The position numbers were made by a program, and so were the translations under genes. From IMG/VR virus record IMGVR_UViG_3300010354_000872, positions 1 through 20,536 of that record: 20,536 bases of DNA, one strand, 5' to 3'. The DNA is from a virus. The first letter of the stretch is position 1; each line of letters starts with the position of its first letter. The notes beneath the pieces were generated by a model. It saw nothing but the letters and a program-made list of their open reading frames with translations. It was not told where the DNA came from and searched no databases. Positions 14,245 through 20,536 of the stretch are shown here, one piece after another.

Positions 14245-17200
14245 ATGGCAACACCCACAGACAGACCAGCAAAACCTAAACTATATAAAATGGTTTCAGT
14301 ACCGAAGGTATCTGGTGGTGCGACCATTAAAGTTGGTGGCACCACAATTGCTGGGGGTGGAACTTCATTGAATGGAATCATCAAGGCAATGAATAGTCTT
14401 GGTGCGACTGTTAATAGTGTTGCTATTATTACGGAGTCTATTGCTAAGCAAACTCAAAGAACAATTGCTACGGAAATTAGACAGCAGAGTGAACTAATTC
14501 GTAGACAAGAGAGACTTAGAAAAACAAAAGTAAAAACTGACAGAGAGAAGGAAGATAGAAAGAGAAAAGAAGCACAAAGGCAGAGAGATGCTGAATCCGA
14601 AAAGAAATCTGAAGCAGGTGGTAAGTTTTTACTTAAGTTTACTAAATTTGCAACAGCAGCTGCTGGTGGATTTTTTCAAGGTCTGGCAACGTTACTTGGT
14701 GGTCTTTTTCGAGCATTTGTAGTAACTGCAGTTCTTGATTGGATCGTTAAACCAGGAAATACCGATAAAGTTGTTAGTATTATTAAAGGTATTGTTGGTA
14801 TCTTTAAGGTTTTCCAGAGACTGTTATCCTTTGGTGTAACTAGTGCCCTAGAAGGACTTGCTAAGGTAATTGACAATCCCATTTCATTTAAGGGATTATT
14901 TGGTGCAGTACAATTTATTGTAGGTGCTGCAATATTAATGAAGGGAATGAAGTGGATGATGAATCCTGCTTCCCTAGCAAAAGATTTTGTATCTGTCTTG
15001 TCTTTTGTTGCAAAAGGCATGATCAACCTGAAGAAGGGTGTTGGTGTATATGGTGCAATAAAGAAACTTGCTTCTACCAGAGTTGGTAAATATGCAATGG
15101 CTGGTGCCGTTGGTGTCGGTGCTGGTATGGGTTCTGCTCTGCTCGGGGGAACCAAAGAGGAAGCAATCGGCACAGGCATCGGGGCAGCAGCAGGCACCAT
15201 CGGTGGTGAGATGCTCGGCACTGCGTTGGGTGGTGAAGCAGGTGGCAAGGTTGGAGCAGCAGCTGGAGGTCTCGTAGGGGGTCTTGTGGGTGGTCCTGTG
15301 GGCAGAGCACTCAAGCCAGTCACTGATGCCATCGGCAAATTCTTTGGATTGATCGGACAAATCCTCAAACCAGTGTTTGATTTTGTCATGAATATTGGTA
15401 AAGAATATTTCAGTGCAGTTGGTGATCTAATTCAAGCAGTAGTTAACTTAATTGAACCACATAAAGAAACATTATCCTTTATTGCTAAAGGTTCTCTCTT
15501 TATCGCATTTATGCCTTTGATTATGATGATGAAGGCTATTACTAGCCTGATCAGATTATTTGTTCCAAAAGGATCTGCAGATAGAGGAAAGAGTGGCACT
15601 CCAAAGAGAGCAATGGGGGGTCCAGTTGTTGTGCCTAAGATGGCATCTGGTGGAATGATTGGAAATACTGTCATGGCAAATCCAATCACTCAGCAGTTGC
15701 AGCAAGCACTTTCAAATGCAATCTTATTACCATTCAAAGCAGTTGGTATTGGATTGATTTCTGCTATGGCCATGGTTGGCAGTGTCTTTGGTGCATTTCT
15801 ACCAGGACCAATGCAAATGCTTTTGGGATCGGTATTAGCACCAATTGCATCTATGTTTGGTGTTCCCAATTCTGTCTTCAAGAAAGTATCTGGATTTGCA
15901 CTGAAGGGAATCAAGAATGCAGGACAGGCTGTAGTTGGATTTGCTAACACTGCTTCTGATGCATTATCTGATCTCTTTGATGGTAATAGACAAGATAGTG
16001 TCAATGGATTGCTATCCAAGATTCTTGATGCTGTTATGAAAATGGGTGGTCATACTACACCAAAGGCATCTATTGGTGGTGCAATTCCTCAGGCAGCATC
16101 TGGTGGTTGGATTAATGGTCCTATGTCTGGTTATCCAGTATCATTAGATGGTGGAAGATCGACTGCATTTATTGGTCATGGTAGAGAATGGGTAGGATTT
16201 AAAGGTCGTGCAGCAGGTGGTGGTGCAGGTTCGGCATTTGTCATCCCATTCAATACACCAGCAACTGTTAGAACACCTAGTTTGACTTCAATGAGAATGA
16301 GTCAAGCACGTGCTGGTGGATATGCATTACCTAGATCTATTGGTGGTGTTGTCCCACAATTTGCAACTGGTGGAGAGTTTGATCCAGCAAAATATAGAGA
16401 AGGAATTAAATCTAGTGATAGAGTTAAAATTCGTTCATTAGACAAATCATATGTTTTTGGATACACAGTTGGGGAAGATGCACAAGTAAACATCAAACAA
16501 CTCAATAAGTATACTGGTGGTTTTGGATCGAATGATTTGGTTGGTGTTCAACCAGGATCCCCAGAATGGAAAAAGGTAGTTAATTCCACAGATGCTATTG
16601 ATTGGTTCAAATCACATTCTGTACCAGCAATTAAGTCAAGTCAGGTTAAGGTTAAAGTAGATCCACAGGCAGATCTTGGATACTGGTATAATCAGGCATA
16701 TCAAACACATTATAATGATTGGAAGAAAAAGGGTCTTTCTCACAGTGAAGCATCTACTTTAGCTGCTAAAGCAGCAAAAGAATTTGCTATTTCTAAAAAG
16801 GCTGGATCCTTGTTACCTGGGGCAAAGGGTGGATCTGCCCCTGCTGATCTTAAGAATATTGAAGTTGCTTCAGGTGGTGATCAATTAGCACCAACAAAAG
16901 AAACAGATGCTTATTCTTCTGCTCAGGATGCATTATCAGAAGCACTTAATAAATGGAAAGAAGCATTTGGTCCAAATACTGGTGATCAATTAGATAAGCA
17001 ATCTAAAGATACCAAGAGTGCTCAGGAGAGAGCACAGATGGATGCAACGAAAGCAGCTGCTAATAAACTATCCTCAACTGCAACTACAGCAGCTGCCAAT
17101 GTTGCCAATGCAAAACCTCAAGCAGCAGGTGCAATTCCATTAAATAGTAGTGGTGAAAGACCTTCTCCTGATATCAATCCATTCTTAAGGTCTCAATTTG

Positions 17201-17247
17201 GTGTTGTTTCTCAAGCAAATTATGCACCCCAAAATATTGTAGTCTAA
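14245..17247 (+). CDS. Second tape-measure-like protein, paralogue of upstream gene
   Basis: 1000 residues with the same plan as the 1219-residue neighbour but without the two hydrolase domains. Residues about 41-60 (SLNGIIKAMNSLGATVNSV) align with 26-45 of the neighbour; a basic coiled coil (about 75-125) follows; the hydrophobic region (AFVVTAVLDWIVKPGNTDK at 157) matches position 149 there; the Gly zipper at about 283-360 matches; and AQDALSEALNKWKEAFGP at 893 matches AQQDLEKALNLWAAAFGG at 1122. The middle has the loop-rich GGAIPQAASGGWINGPMSG pattern common in tape measure and virion hub proteins. A Shine-Dalgarno (AAGGA) precedes the ATG. The Gly zipper is encoded by unusually GC-rich DNA (15121-15300). 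Confidence 0.75.
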   Translation: MATPTDRPAKPKLYKMVSVPKVSGGATIKVGGTTIAGGGTSLNGIIKAMNSLGATVNSVAIITESIAKQTQRTIATEIRQQSELIRRQERLRKTKVKTDREKEDRKRKEAQRQRDAESEKKSEAGGKFLLKFTKFATAAAGGFFQGLATLLGGLFRAFVVTAVLDWIVKPGNTDKVVSIIKGIVGIFKVFQRLLSFGVTSALEGLAKVIDNPISFKGLFGAVQFIVGAAILMKGMKWMMNPASLAKDFVSVLSFVAKGMINLKKGVGVYGAIKKLASTRVGKYAMAGAVGVGAGMGSALLGGTKEEAIGTGIGAAAGTIGGEMLGTALGGEAGGKVGAAAGGLVGGLVGGPVGRALKPVTDAIGKFFGLIGQILKPVFDFVMNIGKEYFSAVGDLIQAVVNLIEPHKETLSFIAKGSLFIAFMPLIMMMKAITSLIRLFVPKGSADRGKSGTPKRAMGGPVVVPKMASGGMIGNTVMANPITQQLQQALSNAILLPFKAVGIGLISAMAMVGSVFGAFLPGPMQMLLGSVLAPIASMFGVPNSVFKKVSGFALKGIKNAGQAVVGFANTASDALSDLFDGNRQDSVNGLLSKILDAVMKMGGHTTPKASIGGAIPQAASGGWINGPMSGYPVSLDGGRSTAFIGHGREWVGFKGRAAGGGAGSAFVIPFNTPATVRTPSLTSMRMSQARAGGYALPRSIGGVVPQFATGGEFDPAKYREGIKSSDRVKIRSLDKSYVFGYTVGEDAQVNIKQLNKYTGGFGSNDLVGVQPGSPEWKKVVNSTDAIDWFKSHSVPAIKSSQVKVKVDPQADLGYWYNQAYQTHYNDWKKKGLSHSEASTLAAKAAKEFAISKKAGSLLPGAKGGSAPADLKNIEVASGGDQLAPTKETDAYSSAQDALSEALNKWKEAFGPNTGDQLDKQSKDTKSAQERAQMDATKAAANKLSSTATTAAANVANAKPQAAGAIPLNSSGERPSPDINPFLRSQFGVVSQANYAPQNIVV

Positions 17248-17248
17248 T

Positions 17249-18712
17249 ATGTTACAGTCACACGGTTATAAATTAGCATCTATTGATATTACCTTGTCTG
17301 ACAAGAAATTGTACAATATCAAGGGTATTGTCAGTGAATTTACTATTTTTGAAAGTATTGATTCACCAGCAGTTAGAGCAGAATTTCTAATTGCTGATGC
17401 TACTGATTTTATTAGTAACATCTATGGCAATGAAACTATTGAATTGGAATTGGCAACTGACTCTGATACATCAATATCCTATAAATTAAGGCAGAAAATC
17501 TATAAGATTGGTTCCAACATCAAAAATGAAAGAATGCAAATGTATGTTTTACATACGGTGAGTGAAGAGGCTATTACAAATGAAACCAATAGGGTGTTTA
17601 AAACTTTCAAGGGAACTGCAGCAGATACAGTTAAGAAAGTCTTAACCGATAACCTACAGACAAATAAAAAACTTATAATTGAAAACACACAATCGTCTTT
17701 CCCATTCATTTCACCTAGTTGGAGACCATTTGATGTTGTTTCATATCTAACGGATAAGTCGGTTAGAGTTGGCAGAGAGAAGATTCAAAGTTCATTTATG
17801 TTCTTTGAGAACAGAGATGGAATACACTTTGAATCTCTTGATTCTTTGATTGAAAAATCTCAGAATATGGTGTCAAGTGGTAATGTTGTTACTGGTCTTT
17901 TGACTGGTGATAGAGCAAAGGCACAGATGAAAAAGTTCACATATGCTCAAAAGAATGTCAGTTCACCAGGTGACAATTACTACAACATTCAGAGAGTGAC
18001 ATATCCAGATAAGTATGATGTTATCAATAACCTCAGGACTGGTGTTTTAGGTAACTCCATCATTGGAATTGATCTATACTCATTCAATGATTCTGCCCTT
18101 CCAAAGGCATCTTCAACCTCAGCATCTAGCACAGAAACTCCATCTGGACCAGGTGGTGGTAATTATTTCATTGCTTCCAGATCTGCCGATTCGTATTGGA
18201 AAGAGTTCTCACACATTGATAAGAACAATCCATATGCAGTTTCTGCCAAGACACTATCTGCAGGAAAAGGTCATCGTAAGAGATTGAAGTATATTGCTGG
18301 ATCTGGTTTTGCTACTAGCAGTGAGGCAACAGTAACCAGTAATAAACAAACAGCAGATACTGCATCAAAGAACCCAACAACTTCTCTATCACCTGTTGCT
18401 CAAGGCACAACTAATAGAGGTGGTGCTGCTATTCAACCACAGCAAATTCTAGAGTCTGCTTTATATTCTTTGATGAGGTATCAATCAATTAATTTGATTA
18501 AGCTAAATATAGTAGTACCTGGCAATGTCGGTGTTACTGTTGGTGATGTGATTGAAGTTGAATTACCTGCTGCAAATGAGTCTGGTAAATCTTTATCTCA
18601 GGAATCAACATATAGTGGTTATTACTTAGTTTTGGGAGTTGTTCACGTATGGAGACCAGAGGGTGTTACTACCAACATAGATATTGGTAGGGATAGTGTT
18701 AAAGACTATTGA
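17249..18712 (+). CDS. 27: gp27-like central baseplate hub protein
   Basis: In T4 a gp27 trimer forms the hub cup that holds the gp5 spike. 487 residues (T4 gp27 is 391). It starts one base after the previous gene. The first 200 residues (KLASIDITLSDKKLYNIKGI; TIFESIDSPAVRAEFLIADA; the WRPFDVVSYLTDKSVR motif) give the duplicated beta-barrel pattern of hub proteins, and the C-terminus (LIKLNIVVPGNVGVTVGDVI, then GYYLVLGVVHVWRPEG) is the usual OB-like or LysM-type end of hub proteins of the gpD/gp27 group. A Ser/Thr/Ala-rich insert at about 285-300 and 350-390 explains the extra length. gp5 lies about 1.2 kb downstream. Confidence 0.8.
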   Translation: MLQSHGYKLASIDITLSDKKLYNIKGIVSEFTIFESIDSPAVRAEFLIADATDFISNIYGNETIELELATDSDTSISYKLRQKIYKIGSNIKNERMQMYVLHTVSEEAITNETNRVFKTFKGTAADTVKKVLTDNLQTNKKLIIENTQSSFPFISPSWRPFDVVSYLTDKSVRVGREKIQSSFMFFENRDGIHFESLDSLIEKSQNMVSSGNVVTGLLTGDRAKAQMKKFTYAQKNVSSPGDNYYNIQRVTYPDKYDVINNLRTGVLGNSIIGIDLYSFNDSALPKASSTSASSTETPSGPGGGNYFIASRSADSYWKEFSHIDKNNPYAVSAKTLSAGKGHRKRLKYIAGSGFATSSEATVTSNKQTADTASKNPTTSLSPVAQGTTNRGGAAIQPQQILESALYSLMRYQSINLIKLNIVVPGNVGVTVGDVIEVELPAANESGKSLSQESTYSGYYLVLGVVHVWRPEGVTTNIDIGRDSVKDY

Positions 18713-18723
18713 GGCATCAGACA

Positions 18724-18936
18724 ATGAAAAACATAAACGACCATATCGAAAGAGACAAAAAGATTTTAGATGACCCACAAACTTCTCCACAGTCACGTAG
18801 ACACACTGTAGAAGAGTTGGAGTCACTACAAAGATATGCAGACAGGCATCCAAATGAAGATAAGGATCCTTCTCCACTAGAACTTTTTTGTGATGAAAAT
18901 CCAGACGCAAAAGAATGCAAGGTATTTGACGTATAG
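18724..18936 (+). CDS. cp12: CP12-like Calvin cycle inhibitor
   Basis: CP12 binds GAPDH and phosphoribulokinase and shuts down the Calvin cycle; cyanophages carry it to turn host carbon flow toward nucleotide synthesis. 70 residues, acidic and disordered-looking. The C-terminus PLELFCDENPDAKECKVFDV has the CP12 GAPDH-binding signature C-x8-C (Cys56, Cys65) followed by an aromatic-Asp end. RRHTVEELESL matches the central VEEL helix. The N-terminal Cys pair found in plant CP12 is absent, as is common in short forms. ATG 18724 has GAGG 9 bases upstream; TTG 18709 is rejected. It lies in the hub gene run, after gp27. Confidence 0.8.
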   Translation: MKNINDHIERDKKILDDPQTSPQSRRHTVEELESLQRYADRHPNEDKDPSPLELFCDENPDAKECKVFDV

Positions 18937-18937
18937 G

Positions 18938-18966
18938 TTGACAGTAAAATAAAAATCTGCTACAAT
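18938..18966 (+). promoter_or_regulatory. Sigma70 promoter for tRNA-lysozyme unit
   Basis: TTGACA (18938-18943), a 17-base spacer and TACAAT (18961-18966): a perfect -35 and five of six -10 bases at ideal spacing. Transcription would begin about 18973, a few bases before the tRNA 5' end. This is a host-type (early) promoter inside a late gene cluster. Confidence 0.85.
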
Positions 18967-18978
18967 CAATTCAAATCT

Positions 18979-19050
18979 GGGCAATTAACTCAGCGGTAGA
19001 GTGCCTCCTTTACACGGAGATGGTCACTGGTTCGAATCCAGTATTGCCCA
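18979..19050 (+). tRNA. tRNA-Val (anticodon UAC)
   Basis: 72 bases folding into a standard cloverleaf: acceptor GGGCAAT/ATTGCCC, D stem ACTC/GAGT, anticodon loop TTTACAC (anticodon TAC, reads GTA), T arm ACTGG-TTCGAAT-CCAGT and discriminator A. One C-A mismatch closes the base of the anticodon stem, leaving four pairs. The CCA end is not encoded. GTA-reading tRNA suits the AT-rich codon use of the phage. Confidence 0.95.
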
Positions 19051-19079
19051 TTGATAGTAGCAATTTTTATTATGAGAAA

Positions 19080-19169
19080 ATGACTGCTATCATTAGAGCC
19101 GTGGAAGATGCCCACCGAGAGGTGGGTGTACCCCTCTTCTATACGGATGTAGAGTTCAATTTAATTTAG
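19080..19169 (+). CDS. Possible 29-residue leader ORF before lysozyme
   Basis: ATG 19080 opens a 29-codon frame (MTAIIRAVEDAHREVGVPLF, then 9 residues) whose TAG shares one base with the GTG start of the lysozyme gene. The overlap and the natural-looking amino acid mix favour translation and coupling to the weak GTG downstream. It also contains a 6-bp GAGA-tetraloop hairpin (19111-19126). No family recognised. Confidence 0.4.
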   Translation: MTAIIRAVEDAHREVGVPLFYTDVEFNLI

Positions 19170-19807
19170 TGCAACAATTCCTTACAGTAGCCCTGCCCCT
19201 TCTGGCATCGGTTACAACCAATGTGGCAACACTGCCTGTATTCCCTCCTTTGACGACACCTCCAGTGCCGTTTTCTGTTATTAAGGAGTTTGATACGACA
19301 GCGACCAAAGAGGTTGCTCCTGAAAAGCCAAAAGAAAAGAGGCTAATTTGTAAAGGGTGTTCAGATCACGAAAACATGGCCTTGGATTATTTCCAAGGCA
19401 TTGGTGTAAAAGACAGAAATGCCCTTGCCACCATCCTTGGTAATATTAAGCAAGAATCTATGTTCGTGCCTAATATTTGCGAAGGTGGTAGCAGAACCAG
19501 TTACCATAATTGCTATGGTGGTTATGGACTGATTCAATGGACATCTGCCAATCGTTATTATGGATTGGGTAATTTCGCAAAGAAATTCGGTGGAAGTCCT
19601 TCTTCAATTGAAACTCAACTTCGTTATTTGTCTAATGAAATTCAATGGAGAGAAATTGAAGATCGTATGAAAACCCCTGGTCGTAGTATTTACGACTACA
19701 TGAATACTGCCTATAGGTGGATTGGATGGGGTATTCATGGAAATCGTACTCACTATGCCTACGAGTATTTGAATAAATTCACTACAGTAGAAGTGGAGGT
19801 TTCCTGA
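19169..19807 (+). CDS. Secreted tail-lysozyme-family protein (probable lysis enzyme)
   Basis: 212 residues. Residues 1-20 (MQQFLTVALPLLASVTTNVA) look like a signal peptide or signal-anchor, followed by a Pro/Thr-rich linker. From about residue 66 it matches the Phage_lysozyme2 (tail lysozyme) family: DYFQGIGVKDRNALATILGN, then NIKQES with candidate catalytic Glu96, YGLIQWTSANRY, and a C-terminal WREIEDRM...TAYRWIGWGIHGN core. It should cut peptidoglycan. The N-terminal export signal, a stand-alone gene and its own promoter suggest an endolysin released through the host Sec system rather than a virion part, but that is inference. GTG is the only start in frame without an intervening stop that keeps the signal. 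Four Cys lie in the mature protein (61, 64, 104, 115). Confidence 0.8.
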   Translation: MQQFLTVALPLLASVTTNVATLPVFPPLTTPPVPFSVIKEFDTTATKEVAPEKPKEKRLICKGCSDHENMALDYFQGIGVKDRNALATILGNIKQESMFVPNICEGGSRTSYHNCYGGYGLIQWTSANRYYGLGNFAKKFGGSPSSIETQLRYLSNEIQWREIEDRMKTPGRSIYDYMNTAYRWIGWGIHGNRTHYAYEYLNKFTTVEVEVS

Positions 19808-19836
19808 TTATCTGGGAGGGAAACCTCCCTTTTTTT
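19795..19836 (+). terminator. Intrinsic terminator with two alternative stems
   Basis: GGGAGG (19814-19819), GAAA loop and CCTCCC (19824-19829) followed by seven T: a standard terminator. The 3' arm can instead pair in a perfect 10-bp stem, GGAGGTTTCC (19795-19804) with 19819-19828, whose loop holds the lysozyme stop codon. Both end beside the T run. Confidence 0.88.
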
Positions 19837-19837
19837 G

Positions 19838-19845
19838 TATAAATA
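19838..19845 (+). promoter_or_regulatory. T4-type late promoter for gp5
   Basis: An exact TATAAATA immediately after the terminator T run and 25 bases before the gp5 ATG. It restarts late transcription of the hub gene after the accessory unit. Confidence 0.8.
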
Positions 19846-19870
19846 TTTTGACAAAGTAATATATTTAATA

Positions 19871-20536
19871 ATGTCAATTCTTAATGTTCCAGGAAAAGTT
19901 GACTATGCTGGCAGAGATGGTTTCGTCTGGTGGTTAGGAGAAGTTGAGAAAGTTGATCTTGGGGAACATAGATGTAAAGTAAGAGTTATCGGATGGTATA
20001 CGGGTCACCAAGGTGTTGATCCAAAGGACGGAACATCTGGTGCTAAGAAGGAAGCTGGTTATCTTAAAGATATACCAACTGATGATTTGCCTTGGGCATA
20101 TGTAATGCTCCCAAATGATCAGGAGGGTATTCATAATAGTGGTACAAGAGTCCAGTTGCAGGTAGGTGCAATGGTGATTGGATTCTTTGCCGATGGTGAA
20201 GAAGCACAGATTCCTATCGTACTTGGAAATATCAAAGGATATAAAACTACACCTAGTACTGTAGTTGCAGATCCAGAGAATAAAGTAAATTATGCAGAAA
20301 ACTCTGCGGCAACTGGTATTACTGATAGAACATCGAAGGATGTTGGTAATCCACAGACAACTCCAGCAACAGCAAATGCACCAGGTGGACAAACTGGACC
20401 AGCTGCATCAAGAGGAATCCCAGGAGTTCTACCAACAATTTTACCAGGACAAGCACAAACATGCCCTGCTGTTCCTCCAGATCAGTCTTTTCCATCTGCT
20501 AATGGTATTATGGGACCAGCTGGTGCTGGGATGGAA
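19871..20536 (+). CDS. 5: gp5 baseplate hub/spike protein, N-terminal part
   Basis: The first 222 codons of a gene cut by the window end. In T4, gp5 forms the central spike on the gp27 hub and carries an OB-fold, a lysozyme domain and a beta-helix. Here residues 1-125 show the OB-fold (GRDGFVWWLGEVEKVDLGEH, RVIGWYTGHQ, LPWAYVMLPNDQEGIHNSG, VGAMVIGFFADGEEAQIPIV, LGNIKGYK). After that comes a Pro/Ala/Thr/Gly-rich linker, with no lysozyme domain visible before the sequence ends. Start ATG follows the late promoter; no clear Shine-Dalgarno. Confidence 0.9.
   Translation, partial: MSILNVPGKVDYAGRDGFVWWLGEVEKVDLGEHRCKVRVIGWYTGHQGVDPKDGTSGAKKEAGYLKDIPTDDLPWAYVMLPNDQEGIHNSGTRVQLQVGAMVIGFFADGEEAQIPIVLGNIKGYKTTPSTVVADPENKVNYAENSAATGITDRTSKDVGNPQTTPATANAPGGQTGPAASRGIPGVLPTILPGQAQTCPAVPPDQSFPSANGIMGPAGAGME

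Noticed and set aside
14676-15389. Minus-strand ORF of 237 residues in the second large gene
   Set aside because: Pro/Ala/Thr-rich product that is the mirror of Gly/Ala/Thr codons on the plus strand; no start signal and no independent support. The same applies to the minus-strand ORFs at 10857-11321 and 11766-12395.
19052-19092. Inverted repeat just after the tRNA (TGATAGT / GCTATCA) as a terminator
   Set aside because: Seven pairs including a G-T around a 27-base AT-rich loop, with no T run; too weak to call.
19848-19853. TTGACA before gp5 as a sigma70 -35 box
   Set aside because: The position 17 bases on falls at the gp5 start codon with no -10 element; the TATAAATA just upstream explains transcription better.
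19934-20392. Minus-strand ORF of 152 residues opposite gp5
   Set aside because: Cys/Ser/Ile-rich with no sensible domains; the plus strand is clearly gp5.

Overview
This window is a piece of a T4-like myovirus genome that infects marine cyanobacteria (a Prochlorococcus/Synechococcus cyanophage). Three things support this. A T4-type replication block (gp33, gp59, gp32) is joined to a T4-type baseplate block (gp53, gp48, gp4, gp54, gp26, gp51, gp27, gp5). Cyanophage accessory genes are present: thyX, phoH, a DUF1825 gene and a CP12-like Calvin-cycle inhibitor. Late promoters follow the T4 pattern (TATAAATA/NATAAATA). The DNA is AT-rich and tightly packed, with many ATGA or TGATG start/stop overlaps. 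No stretch over 300 bases lacks a gene; the longest gap between recognised genes is about 120 bases (19051-19168) and holds a candidate 29-codon ORF.

Layout. Bases 12-4566 (+) carry two small membrane-type proteins, ThyX, small unknown genes, an FmdB-like small protein, PhoH, a PD-(D/E)XK exonuclease, the late-transcription coactivator gp33, the helicase loader gp59 and a DUF1825 protein. A sigma70-type promoter (4563-4591) precedes gp32 (4649-5611). Three small overlapping genes follow, one for a secreted Cys-containing protein, and then a strong terminator (6144-6174). On the minus strand, gp48 and gp53 (7977 to 6187) run toward that terminator. gp4 starts one base away from the gp48 start and begins a plus-strand structural run: gp4, an unknown gene, gp54, gp26, gp51, two very large tape-measure-like proteins and a gp27-like hub protein. 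Bases 18724-19836 hold accessory cargo: CP12-like gene, sigma70 promoter, tRNA-Val(UAC), a tiny ORF, a secreted tail-lysozyme-family protein and a terminator. A perfect late promoter then restarts transcription for gp5, which is cut by the window end.

How the genes fit together. ThyX supplies dTMP; the exonuclease, gp59 and gp32 serve DNA replication and recombination; gp33 supports late transcription from the TATAAATA promoters seen in the structural half. The structural genes build the central hub, tube start and tape measure. CP12 is expected to inhibit host carbon fixation.

The most striking observation is at the end of gp26. It has a canonical in-frame -1 slippery heptamer (T TTT TTC, 10349-10355) two codons before its stop. 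The gp51 frame lies in the -1 frame, has no convincing start of its own, and a possible 10-bp stem begins 9 nt downstream. This copies the tail-assembly-chaperone G/GT arrangement of long-tailed phages, directly upstream of the tape-measure-like genes. Other points: the two large tape-measure-like genes look like tandem paralogues, and the gp48/gp4 junction has two perfect late promoters that face each other, so the two 5' leaders would overlap by roughly 300 nt. All calls are from reading the sequence; no database search or folding program was run.
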